From assembly GCA_022564665.1 (NCBI GenBank), contig JADFKZ010000010.1, positions 1-33,684 on the forward strand: 33,684 bases of DNA, written 5' to 3'. How positions within the stretch are numbered: position 1 is the first letter of the stretch; each line of letters begins with the position of its first letter. Shown piece after piece: positions 16,158 through 24,010 of the stretch. The notes under the pieces were generated by a model, which was not told where the DNA came from, made no database searches, and saw only the letters and a list, made by a program, of their open reading frames with translations. The DNA comes from Planctomycetota bacterium. GTDB lineage: Bacteria > Planctomycetota > Phycisphaerae > Phycisphaerales > SM1A02. The position numbers and the translations under genes are program-made.

Positions 16158-17393
16158 ATGGCCAAGAGGACGATCAAGCAGGTGGAGGTGGCCGGCCGGC
16201 GGGTGCTGATGCGGGTGGACTTCAACGTGCCGCTCGACGGCGACGGCGCCGTCGCCGACGACCGGAGAATCTCCCTGACGCTCCAGAGCATCGAATCGAT
16301 CGTCGGCCGCGGGGGTCGGCTGATTCTGATCAGCCATCTGGGGCGACCACGAGGTGCTGGCTACGAAGCGGCATTGAGCCTCAAGCCCGTGGCCGATCGG
16401 CTTGGGGAGCTTCTCCCGGAGCACACGGTGCGTTTCGTGGGGCAGGACTGTCTGAGCGAGGAGGCAGCGCGGGCGGTCGCGTCGCTTGCCGACGGTGAGA
16501 TCCTGATCCTTCAGAACCTGCGGTTTCACAATGGCGAGAAGAAAGGTGATGAGGGTTTCGCGCGGGCGCTTGCGGCCTACGGCGACATCTACTGTCACGA
16601 GGCGTTCGCGACCGCACACCGCACCGACGCCTCCTTGGTGGCGTTGCCCGCGGCCATGGGTGATTGCCCCAAGGTTGCCGGGGTGCTTCTGGAAAAGGAG
16701 CTGCGGTATCTCACCGAGGCGATCGCTGACGGGCGCTCCGGCGGCGGCCGGTTTGTGGCGCTGTTGGGCGGGGCAAAGGTTGCCGACAAGCTGGGGGCGA
16801 TTGAGAACCTCATGGGCAAGGTCGACACAATTCTGCTCGGGGGGGCCATGGCCTACACCTTTCTCAAGGCACTTGGCCAGGAGATCGGCTCCAGTAAGCT
16901 TGAGGCCCCGTTGGTCCAGGCGGCACAGGCCGCCATCGACGCCGCCGCCGCCAGTCCGACTGACCTGATCCTTCCCAAGGACCACGTCTGTGGAAAGCAG
17001 ATCACCCGCATGACGCCGGTACGGGTCTGCGTGGGCTCTATCCCGCCGGGATGGATGGGTCTGGACATCGGCCCTGAGTCCGCGGCGCAGTACGTCGGGA
17101 TCCTCCGTGAGGCCGAAACCGTCGTGTGGAACGGTCCCATGGGCGTCGTCGAGACGCCGCCCTTTGACGTGGGCACCAAGCTGGTGGCGAAGGCGATCGC
17201 CCACGCCACCGACGCCGGGGCTGTCAGCGTGGTCGGTGGAGGCGATACCGCCGCCGCAGTCGCCGCCTTCGGGCTGGCGGATCGGTTCTCGCATGTCTCC
17301 ACGGGGGGTGGGGCGAGCCTGAAAATGCTCCAGGGGAAGCGTTTCGAGAGCGTCGGGCTTCTGGACGATGCGGTGGCGTCAGCGGGGGTGTGA
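16158..17393 (+). CDS. pgk: Phosphoglycerate kinase
   Basis: Interconverts 1,3-bisphosphoglycerate and 3-phosphoglycerate with ADP/ATP in glycolysis. The N-domain shows RVLMRVDFNVPLDGDG (about 15-30), the substrate-binding SHLGRPRG and LILQNLRFHNGEKKGDEGF. The C-domain has GGAKVADKLGAIENL, WNGPMGVVETPPFDVGT, VVGGGDTAAAV and STGGGASLKMLQGK. At 411 residues it is of normal length. One oddity is CHEAFATAHRTDAS, where most relatives have (N/M)DAFGTAHR, so the conserved Asp is Glu here. It heads a same-strand run that continues with the thioredoxin, rpe, the phosphatase-like gene, accD and lnt. No clear Shine-Dalgarno is present. Confidence 0.96.
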   Translation: MAKRTIKQVEVAGRRVLMRVDFNVPLDGDGAVADDRRISLTLQSIESIVGRGGRLILISHLGRPRGAGYEAALSLKPVADRLGELLPEHTVRFVGQDCLSEEAARAVASLADGEILILQNLRFHNGEKKGDEGFARALAAYGDIYCHEAFATAHRTDASLVALPAAMGDCPKVAGVLLEKELRYLTEAIADGRSGGGRFVALLGGAKVADKLGAIENLMGKVDTILLGGAMAYTFLKALGQEIGSSKLEAPLVQAAQAAIDAAAASPTDLILPKDHVCGKQITRMTPVRVCVGSIPPGWMGLDIGPESAAQYVGILREAETVVWNGPMGVVETPPFDVGTKLVAKAIAHATDAGAVSVVGGGDTAAAVAAFGLADRFSHVSTGGGASLKMLQGKRFESVGLLDDAVASAGV

Positions 17394-17488
17394 GTCGGCC
17401 GGGGGTGCTGGGGCCTGACTGGTCCGGATACTACTTTGACACTATCCTGTACTCGCGGCTGGCGTCTCTAATGTGAAGGAGAGTCGAT

Positions 17489-18532
17489 ATGAGGTTTGGC
17501 AACGTTTTGATCGTGGCCCTTTTACTGGGCCTGACCAGCGCGGCCCTCGGCCAGCGTCAGAAGTTGTCGGTGGGCGATCGGGCCCCGGGTCTGGATATTG
17601 ACACCTGGGTGAAGGGTGAGCCGGTCTCCATCGAAAAGGGCAAGGTGTACGTGGTCGAGTTCTGGGCCACATGGTGTGTGCCGTGCAGGAAGTCGATTCC
17701 CCACCTGACCCAGTTGCAGGAGCAATACCGAGTTGACGGGCTGACCATCCTTGGCATCAGCGACGAACCCAGCGAGAAGGTGAGCACGTTCGTCAGGAAG
17801 CAGGGTGATCGGATGGACTACGCGGTGGCCACGGACCGCCGGAATTCCACGAGGCGGGCGTGGTTTGATGCGGCGGGAATGAAGGGCATCCCCACCGCAT
17901 TCATCGTCGATCGCAAGAGCCAGCTCGCCTATATCGGGAATCCGCTGGACGAGCAGTTCCCCGTGGTCCTGAGCCAGGTCATCAAGGGCCGGTACGACCC
18001 GAAATTGCTTGAGCAGGCGGCGCCGATGCTGACAGCCGCCCGGCAGGCCCGCAAGTGGAAGAACTGGCGGTTGGCGTCTAGGCATTTTGACGAAGTGATA
18101 CGGCTGGATGGGCGCGTCTTCGCCGAGGTGGCCCTGGAGCGGTTCGAGATGATGATCGTCGACATGAAGGATCCCGCAGCAGCCTATGCCTATGCCGAGG
18201 GCGAGCTGATCGGCGGGCTCTTCCGTAAGGATGCCGACGCCCTACGGCAGTTGGCGAGCAAGATCACCCTGAATCCGAAGATCAAGAAGGAGCATCGCGA
18301 TCTCGAGGTCGCCGAGGGGGCCGCCGCCAGGGCACTGAAGATCTCCGGCTCCGCCGATCCGAAGTCACTGGCGACGATGGCCCTGGTCAACTTTCACCAG
18401 GGCCGGATCGATGCCGCGATTGACCTGCAGGCCGAGGCCTATTTCGTGGCTCGGCCCCGGAAGAAGTCCGACTACGAGCGGGTTCTGATCAGCTATCAGA
18501 ATGCGGTGGCGCGATTACCGGGGTCGCCATGA
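17489..18532 (+). CDS. Exported TlpA-like thioredoxin-domain protein with TPR-like C-terminus
   Basis: A signal peptide (MRFGNVLIVALLLGLTSAALG, about 1-21) directs it out of the cytoplasm. Residues about 27-165 form a TlpA/ResA-like thioredoxin fold: VGDRAPGLDI, then EFWATWCVPCRKSIPHL with the redox pair CVPC, and GIPTAFIVDRK carrying the cis-Pro. The C-terminal half (about 170-347) is helical, with repeated Ala-rich segments such as AARQARKWKNWRLASRHFDE and NFHQGRIDAAIDLQAEAY, which suggests TPR-like repeats for protein contact. AAGGAG lies upstream of the ATG at good spacing. It is likely a periplasmic thiol-disulfide reductase or isomerase; the partner is unknown. rpe follows after 48 bases. 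Confidence 0.85.
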   Translation: MRFGNVLIVALLLGLTSAALGQRQKLSVGDRAPGLDIDTWVKGEPVSIEKGKVYVVEFWATWCVPCRKSIPHLTQLQEQYRVDGLTILGISDEPSEKVSTFVRKQGDRMDYAVATDRRNSTRRAWFDAAGMKGIPTAFIVDRKSQLAYIGNPLDEQFPVVLSQVIKGRYDPKLLEQAAPMLTAARQARKWKNWRLASRHFDEVIRLDGRVFAEVALERFEMMIVDMKDPAAAYAYAEGELIGGLFRKDADALRQLASKITLNPKIKKEHRDLEVAEGAAARALKISGSADPKSLATMALVNFHQGRIDAAIDLQAEAYFVARPRKKSDYERVLISYQNAVARLPGSP

Positions 18533-18580
18533 GCATGCCTTGATGGGCCGATCCGGTGATGCCATGATGGCCTCTCTTTC

Positions 18581-19288
18581 ATGGCGATCGAGAACCTCAT
18601 TACCACACAGCCACGGACCCCGTTGATCGCGGCGTCGATTCTCTCGGCAGACTTTGCCCGGATGGGGGCGGAGGCGCGAGCCGCACTGGAGGCGGGTGCG
18701 GACCTGCTGCACCTGGACGTGATGGACGGGCATTTCGTGGGAAATCTGACGATGGGGCCTGACATGTGCCGCGGGTTGAGTCGCAGCCTCCCCGGGGCGC
18801 TTCTCGACGTGCACCTGATGGTGCGCACGCCCGCTGCGTACGTGGAGCCGTTCGCGGCGGCCGGCGCGGGCCACCTCACCTTCCACATCGAGGCGGCGCC
18901 GGAGCCCGCCTCCCTGGCCGGGGAAATCCGCGCCGCCGGAATGACGGCGGGGCTTGCAATAAACCCGTCAACGGACGTGACGCGCATAATGCCCTTTGTT
19001 CAACATGTCGATCTGGTTCTGGTAATGAGTGTCGAGCCCGGGTTTGCCGGACAGGAGTTTATGGTGTCTGTGCTGGAGACGGTGGGTCGGATCAAGCCGG
19101 TGCTTGGCGTTGGCCAGCGGCTCCAGATCGACGGTGGTATCAACGCCGAGACCGCCCAGGCCGCCCGCGATGCGGGCTGCGATTGTCTGGTGGCGGCGTC
19201 GGCGATCTTCGGTGCCGCCGAGTACGCCCCCGCGATCGCCGCCCTCCGCGGCGGGCACGTTCCTCAGGGAGACGTTGAGTGGCCCTGA
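18581..19288 (+). CDS. rpe: Ribulose-phosphate 3-epimerase
   Basis: TIM-barrel enzyme of the pentose phosphate pathway converting ribulose 5-phosphate to xylulose 5-phosphate. Hallmarks in order are AASILSADFARMGAE (about 18-32) with the conserved SxLSAD, LHLDVMDGHFVGNLTMGP with the metal-binding His and Asp, LDVHLMV, TFHIEA, GLAINPST, VLVMSVEPGFAGQEF, and LQIDGGINAETA with the second catalytic Asp. In MSVEPGF most relatives have Asn where Glu stands here. At 235 residues it is slightly longer than usual, from a short N-terminal extension. Its last 10 bases overlap the next gene, so the two are probably cotranslated. Confidence 0.95.
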   Translation: MAIENLITTQPRTPLIAASILSADFARMGAEARAALEAGADLLHLDVMDGHFVGNLTMGPDMCRGLSRSLPGALLDVHLMVRTPAAYVEPFAAAGAGHLTFHIEAAPEPASLAGEIRAAGMTAGLAINPSTDVTRIMPFVQHVDLVLVMSVEPGFAGQEFMVSVLETVGRIKPVLGVGQRLQIDGGINAETAQAARDAGCDCLVAASAIFGAAEYAPAIAALRGGHVPQGDVEWP

Positions 19289-19908
19289 AGCAAAAAACCA
19301 TCGTCTTGAGCCTGATCAAGTGCGGGGAGACGACGTGGGAGGTTGACGGGCGTCTCCAGGGCCGTAGCGATCTTCCGCTGAGCCCACAGGGGCGGTCGTC
19401 GGTCGAGCAGGATGTCGCGACGCTGGCCGGACTCCGGATGGGGACGATTTACCATCCCGCCAACGAGGCCGCCTCGGAAACCGCCGAGCTTGTGGCCCGA
19501 CTTGTGGGTGCAAAGACCAAGCCGCTTGCGGAGCTGGCTGAGGCGGATTTGGGGCTGCTCGACGGGCTCACCGAGCAGGCGTTCGCTGAGCGGTTCCCCA
19601 AGCGGTACAAGCAGTGGCAAGAAGATCCCCTGTCAGTGTCGCTGCCGGAGGGCGAGGTCGTTGGGGAGGCCCGGGCCCGGTTGTTCCTGGCCTTGGGGCG
19701 GCTCCTGAAGCGGTCCCGGAACAACGAGGTGGGGGTCGTCCTTCAGTCGCTTGGGCTGGGCTTCCTGAGGTGCTGGCTGGCCGCCCGCCCCCCCACTGAG
19801 CTATGGACCCTCCTGAAGTGTCGACCGCGCATCGAGCGCTACCTGATGGCGATGGAGACGATCTCGCAGCTCGCCGAGGCCGCCAAGGTCCAATACAGTC
19901 ACTCCTGA
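19279..19908 (+). CDS. Histidine-phosphatase-fold protein lacking the catalytic residues
   Basis: 209 residues with the overall pattern of the phosphoglycerate mutase/histidine phosphatase superfamily: LIKCGETTWEVDGRLQGRSD then LPLSPQGRSSV, ANEAASETAELVARL, and LAELAEADLGLLDGLTEQ. The catalytic RHG motif is replaced by KCG (His to Cys, Arg to Lys). The second catalytic His near VVLQSLGLGF is Leu, and the usual Arg before QTA is absent. On family knowledge this cannot act by the normal phosphohistidine route, so it looks like a pseudoenzyme or a diverged activity. The GTG start at 19279 overlaps rpe and has AGGGAG seven bases upstream. Its place between rpe and accD gives no firm clue to a role. 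Confidence 0.75.
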   Translation: MALKQKTIVLSLIKCGETTWEVDGRLQGRSDLPLSPQGRSSVEQDVATLAGLRMGTIYHPANEAASETAELVARLVGAKTKPLAELAEADLGLLDGLTEQAFAERFPKRYKQWQEDPLSVSLPEGEVVGEARARLFLALGRLLKRSRNNEVGVVLQSLGLGFLRCWLAARPPTELWTLLKCRPRIERYLMAMETISQLAEAAKVQYSHS

Positions 19909-20050
19909 ACAGGCGAGGGGTCCATTGCCGAAGAAGTCTCTGGGTCGCTGGACCGCCGGCCCGGGATCGGGGAGGATCAGCGGACCTTCGCCCCACGTCG
20001 TGCCCTGGTGCCTGTCGTTGGCACCGCTAGAGTTCACGGAGCGCCACGCC

Positions 20051-20902
20051 ATGGCCCAGGTACCAAGCAGATCCTGGACTGATACCCCCGAGCTTGCCCC
20101 CAAGGGCAAGAAGGCCGTGCCCGAGGGGGTGTGGATTCGCTGCCCCGGTTGCACGGCAATCCTGTTCCGAAAGCAGGTCGAGAACAACCTGTGGGTCTGC
20201 CCGGAATGCCAGCATCACTTCCGCGTCTCCGGTGAGCGGCGTCTGCAGCAACTGGCCGATCCGGAGAGCTTCGAGCCCTTCAACGAGCAGATGGCACCGG
20301 TCGATCCGCTGAGGTTCGTGGATCTCAAACCCTACACAAAGCGGATCCTCGACGCCCAGAAACGAACCGGACAGAATGATGGCGTCCAGACCGGAACCGC
20401 GTTCATCAAGGGTCGCAAGATCATCCTGGCGTGCATGGACTTCGACTTCCTTGGCGGATCCATGGGCTCGGTGGTGGGGGAGAAGATCACCCAGGCGATC
20501 CTGGTGGCGGCAGAACGCGACCTCCCGGTGGTGATCGTGAGCAGCTCCGGGGGAGCGCGGATGATGGAATCGGTCTTCTCGCTGATGCAGATGGCCAAGA
20601 CGGCGGCGGCACTGGCGCGTTTCGATGAGCAGGGGGGCCTGTTCATCTCGGTGCTGACCGATCCAACCACCGGCGGGGTCACGGCGAGCTTTGCCATGCT
20701 GGGAGATGTCATCCTGGCCGAACCCAGGGCCTTGATAGGGTTCGCCGGGCCCCGGGTGATCGAGCAGACGATCCGCGAGTCGTTGCCGGAGGGTTTCCAG
20801 CGGGCGGAGTTCCTGCTCGATTGCGGCTTCATCGACCGGGTCGTGCCCCGGAGCGAGCTTCGCAGCGAGATCAGCCGCATCATCGACTATGCCGGCAAGT
20901 AA
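20051..20902 (+). CDS. accD: Acetyl-CoA carboxylase carboxyltransferase subunit beta
   Basis: Beta half of the carboxyltransferase that makes malonyl-CoA for fatty-acid synthesis, working with AccA. It has an N-terminal four-Cys zinc ribbon (IRCPGCTAILF and WVCPECQHHF), then the crotonase-like core: DGVQTGTAFIKGRKI, FLGGSMGSVVGEKI, SSSGGARMMESVFSLMQM, DPTTGGVTASFAMLGDVILA, and GFAGPRVIEQTIRE. The ATG at 20051 gives 283 residues and a normal N-terminus. A TTG at 19925 would add 42 residues unlike the family. The stop overlaps the next start by 14 bases. accA is not in the window. Confidence 0.95.
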   Translation: MAQVPSRSWTDTPELAPKGKKAVPEGVWIRCPGCTAILFRKQVENNLWVCPECQHHFRVSGERRLQQLADPESFEPFNEQMAPVDPLRFVDLKPYTKRILDAQKRTGQNDGVQTGTAFIKGRKIILACMDFDFLGGSMGSVVGEKITQAILVAAERDLPVVIVSSSGGARMMESVFSLMQMAKTAAALARFDEQGGLFISVLTDPTTGGVTASFAMLGDVILAEPRALIGFAGPRVIEQTIRESLPEGFQRAEFLLDCGFIDRVVPRSELRSEISRIIDYAGK

Positions 20903-23708
20903 CGCCCCCGGCGCCTGGTCGTCGGCCCTGCCGTTGGCCCGGCGGCTCGCCAAACCGCTTACCGGGACCGTGGCGTTGGCCATCGCTCATGCGATCTGCT
21001 TTTTCGGCGCCTATCCCGGCGCCGGCATTTGGCCCCTGGCGTACCTCGCGGTTGTGCCGCTGGCGTGGGTTGCGATCAACGCCGCCTCGACACGTCGGGC
21101 CCTCTTGACAGTGCTCGTGGTCCAGTTCCTCGCATGGCTTTGGACCGACCGCTGGCTGCGCGACTTGACCGTTGTCGGATACCCCGTTCTGGCCCTCTAC
21201 ATGTCGCTGTACCCGGTCCTGTTCGTCTGGCTCCTGAGGCGGCTCGCTCGTCACCACCTGCTGGGCGGAGTGCCAATGACGTTGCTGGTGCCGGTGGTAT
21301 GGGTGGGGCTGGAGTGCCTTCGCGGCGAGTTCCTTTTTGACGGCTATCCCTGGTTCCTTCTGGCCCACCCGACGGTCCAGCTGCCGATCTTGGCCCAATC
21401 GGCTGATCTCCTGGGGGTCTATTTTCTCAGCTTCCTGGTCGTCATGGTCGCCGGGGCGATCATCGACGTGGCCCGGCTGCGCGCGTCGGGCACCAGCGTC
21501 GGGGGTCTGGTGGTGCCACTGGTGGTTGTGGCGGCGGTGCATGCGGCCAACTGCGGCTACGGTGGGTGGCGTTTGGGCCAGACTGAATCGTTTCGAGAGG
21601 GCCCCACGGTTCTGGCCCTCCAGACCAACCTTCCCCAGAGCAACAAGCTGGCATGGTCGGTCCAGGAACAGGAGCGTGACGTCCGGCGGTTCATCAGCCG
21701 GACGCGATCCGCCCTGGCTGGCGGCGGGCCTGTCGATCTCGTTATCTGGCCGGAGACAATGCTCCCCGGCGCCGGCCTGGAGCGGCGGACCATCGAGGTC
21801 CTCAAGGGCTTGGGTCCCGACGCCCGGCCGTTGTACGTCTGGGGCGAGCAGATCGTTACGTTCGCCGGAGATCTCGACACGCCGCTGCTTGTTGGCTCGA
21901 CGGCTTGGGTAGAGCCTCAGCTTGTTGAGGATGATCAGCCGACGCGGTGGGAGTGGCGATACAAGTACAACAGCGCGTACCTGATCCAGGGTCCGCCACC
22001 CTTTCAGCGGTATGACAAGGTCTTTCTCACCCCCTTTGGCGAGACCATGCCCTATATCTCCCATTGGCCGTGGCTGGAGAACAAGCTCCTTGCCCTCGGT
22101 GCCACGGGCATGCGATTCAATCTGAGCGAGGGCAGGGCAATCAAACGGCTGAAGCTCAGCTGGGGGTCCGCCCGCCCCCCGGACGCGGGCCACGCTTCCG
22201 GAGACCTGCTCACTCTGGCCACGCCCATCTGTTTCGAAGATGTTGTCGCCCGCGTCTGCCGGGCGATGATTTACTCCAATGGAAGAAAAAAAGCCGATCT
22301 CTTTATCAACCTCAGCAACGATGGTTGGTTCGGATCCTACGACGCCGGCCGCCGCCAACACCTGCAGGTTGCACGATTCCGCTGTATCGAGAACCGCGTA
22401 CCAATGGTTCGAGTCGTCAATACCGGGTTGACCGCGGCGGTCGACTCCCGCGGAATCCTTCTCGGCATCGCCGGGGAGCCGCCTGCGGTTGAGCCGCGCA
22501 CCGCCGGCTTCAGGCGGGTCAAGCTGATGCTCGACAACCGGCGAACGCTCTACGGGCGCCTCGGTGAGGCGTGGGGGTGGGCCTGCCTGGCGGGGACCGC
22601 GGGTCTGGGCATCTTCTCGATGAGGCGCACGCCGCGCTTGGCAGGCCGTGGACCTGGCACCATTGCGACAGGACTCGGGTGTCTTGCTTCGGGGGCACTC
22701 TTGTGGGGATGTGTTGTGATCCCGACGGTCCCCTTCAGCACCAAGTCGGAGTCGGTCACCGGGCCGAGGTCCGGGGGGGCTGTGCGGCGGGTCGCGACGA
22801 CTTCCGCAGGCGATCTTCGTCAGGCGGCCCTTGTTCTGCTGAAGCACGCGGCCAAGTCACCGGAGGCTCTGGTGAGGGCCAACGCAATCGAGGCGATGCA
22901 TCATGCCCCGGAGCACCTTCAGCCCCTGGTCGAATCGGGCGTGCGCGATCCAAACCGGGGAGTTCGTTTCGTCGCCGCCATGACCATTGGGACCGCGCGA
23001 ATGGAATCGGTGGCTCCGCTGCTGATGCCGCTTTTGGAGGATGAGTCGCTGTCGGTTCGCGCTGCGGCCATCTTCGGTCTCCGGCGGTGCGGGCTGTCCG
23101 TTGACCTCTTGCCACTGGCATCGCTGATCAGAAGCGAAGATCCCGAGGTAAGGGGCAATACGGCGCTGGTTCTGGCGGCGCTGGGCAATCCATCGGCGAT
23201 CCCGATGATCCGCCAGGCTGTGGGAAGGGGCATGAAGCGGGTGGCCGCCGCCAGGGTCAAGATGGTGGATCTGCAACTGGCAGAAACCATGGTCAAGCTG
23301 GGCAAGGAGGGGGAGATCGAAGCAATTCGCGCCGCCCTGTTCGGGCCCGGGGATCAAGCGGAGATCACGGCTCTGGCGTGCATGATGTGTGGCCGGCTTG
23401 GCGACGAGCGGGTGGTGCCGAACCTCCAGCGCCTGGCGCGGCAGAGAGGCAAGTTCCAGCAACCGGCCGAGGTCCGAATGGCCGCCACCTGGGCCCTGGC
23501 GCGGATCAACCCCGCCCAGGCACCGATCGATGTCCCACTCTCCTACACCGACAGCCAGCAGGGTCAACTGCGGGCTCAGGCGGCCCTGACGCTTGGCGAG
23601 ATCGTCTCTCAGGCCTCGGTCCGGCCCTTGGGAATGCTCCTGAAAGATCCGGACCCGCTTGTCCAGGTCGCCGCAGCGAGCGCTCTGTTGAAGATCCTGC
23701 CGCCCTAG
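20889..23708 (+). CDS. lnt: Apolipoprotein N-acyltransferase fused to a lipobox/HEAT-repeat protein
   Basis: One open frame of 939 residues. Residues about 1-575 are Lnt, which N-acylates the lipoprotein N-terminal Cys at the periplasmic face. There are several N-terminal membrane helices, then a nitrilase-like domain with Glu289 (WPETMLPG), Lys377 (YDKVFLTPFGETMPY) and the nucleophile Cys448 (TPICFED), then LSNDGWFG and a last membrane helix near 560-575. Without a stop, the frame continues from Met578 into MRRTPRLAGRGPG and a second hydrophobic stretch ending LLWGC (Cys608), which looks like a lipoprotein signal with its lipobox. HEAT-like repeats run to the end (about 640-939). The ATG at 22620 could also start the second part separately, though its Shine-Dalgarno is weak. 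The gene overlaps accD by 14 bases. Confidence 0.85.
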   Translation: MPASNAPGAWSSALPLARRLAKPLTGTVALAIAHAICFFGAYPGAGIWPLAYLAVVPLAWVAINAASTRRALLTVLVVQFLAWLWTDRWLRDLTVVGYPVLALYMSLYPVLFVWLLRRLARHHLLGGVPMTLLVPVVWVGLECLRGEFLFDGYPWFLLAHPTVQLPILAQSADLLGVYFLSFLVVMVAGAIIDVARLRASGTSVGGLVVPLVVVAAVHAANCGYGGWRLGQTESFREGPTVLALQTNLPQSNKLAWSVQEQERDVRRFISRTRSALAGGGPVDLVIWPETMLPGAGLERRTIEVLKGLGPDARPLYVWGEQIVTFAGDLDTPLLVGSTAWVEPQLVEDDQPTRWEWRYKYNSAYLIQGPPPFQRYDKVFLTPFGETMPYISHWPWLENKLLALGATGMRFNLSEGRAIKRLKLSWGSARPPDAGHASGDLLTLATPICFEDVVARVCRAMIYSNGRKKADLFINLSNDGWFGSYDAGRRQHLQVARFRCIENRVPMVRVVNTGLTAAVDSRGILLGIAGEPPAVEPRTAGFRRVKLMLDNRRTLYGRLGEAWGWACLAGTAGLGIFSMRRTPRLAGRGPGTIATGLGCLASGALLWGCVVIPTVPFSTKSESVTGPRSGGAVRRVATTSAGDLRQAALVLLKHAAKSPEALVRANAIEAMHHAPEHLQPLVESGVRDPNRGVRFVAAMTIGTARMESVAPLLMPLLEDESLSVRAAAIFGLRRCGLSVDLLPLASLIRSEDPEVRGNTALVLAALGNPSAIPMIRQAVGRGMKRVAAARVKMVDLQLAETMVKLGKEGEIEAIRAALFGPGDQAEITALACMMCGRLGDERVVPNLQRLARQRGKFQQPAEVRMAATWALARINPAQAPIDVPLSYTDSQQGQLRAQAALTLGEIVSQASVRPLGMLLKDPDPLVQVAAASALLKILPP

Positions 23709-23799
23709 CAGGGTGTTATATGACCGATCGGTCGGCCCGAGAGCCCGCAGGAGGTTGCGAGACAGCTTCTCAGAGCTGCCGGCGGAACCGCCCGGACTA

Positions 23800-23828
23800 T
23801 TGACACGAATGGTCGCTCGAGGTAAAAG
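23800..23828 (+). promoter_or_regulatory. Sigma70-like promoter for the mre cluster
   Basis: A perfect TTGACA -35 box (23800-23805) is followed by a 17-base spacer and TAAAAG as a partial -10 box (23823-23828, four of six consensus bases). The resulting transcript would have a leader of roughly 175 bases before the GTG at 24011. Confidence 0.5.
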
Positions 23829-23926
23829 AAATATGAGTCGGTGTATGTGTGCGCTTCTGGCCGGCCCGATCGCTCTGGATCGGCTGTGCCAGGTGGCGTG
23901 ACAGGCCGGGGGCGGCTTGTTGACGG

Positions 23927-23968
23927 ATCCTGACCGTGGTGGCCCCTATCTGACAGGATACGGTCAGG
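23927..23968 (+). promoter_or_regulatory. Alternative hairpins in the mre leader
   Basis: CCTGACCGT (23929-23937) pairs perfectly with ACGGTCAGG (23960-23968). The overlapping ATCCTG (23927-23932) can instead pair with CAGGAT (23954-23959). The two pairings exclude each other, the arrangement of an attenuator or switch. No T-run follows, so control of translation would be more likely than termination. Confidence 0.4.
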
Positions 23969-24010
23969 GCGCCGACCCGATGACAGCCGCGGACTTTAGA
24001 GGGAATAACC

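Larger units (their letters stand above)
23709..24010. other. Leader region of the mre cluster
   Basis: About 300 bases with no firmly supported gene. From left to right they hold a perfect 12-bp palindrome GACCGATCGGTC (23722-23733), a sigma70-like promoter (23800-23828), a 22-codon reading frame starting at 23833 and ending at 23901 (MSRCMCALLAGP...), and two mutually exclusive hairpins (23927-23968) ahead of the GTG at 24011. Confidence 0.5.

Noticed and set aside
17436-17470. TTGACA box between pgk and the thioredoxin gene
   Set aside because: No acceptable -10 box at 15-19 bases downstream; TCTAAT lies about 25 bases away.
19925-20050. TTG start adding 42 residues to AccD
   Set aside because: The added residues do not resemble AccD, and the ATG at 20051 gives a normal N-terminus.
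20880-22847. 655-residue minus-strand open frame across lnt
   Set aside because: Antisense to the Lnt catalytic domain; rich in Arg, Pro, Gly and Gln, with no recognisable domain.
23833-23901. 22-codon frame as a real leader peptide gene
   Set aside because: Only a weak ribosome-binding site and no run of regulatory codons; kept as part of the leader finding, not as a gene.
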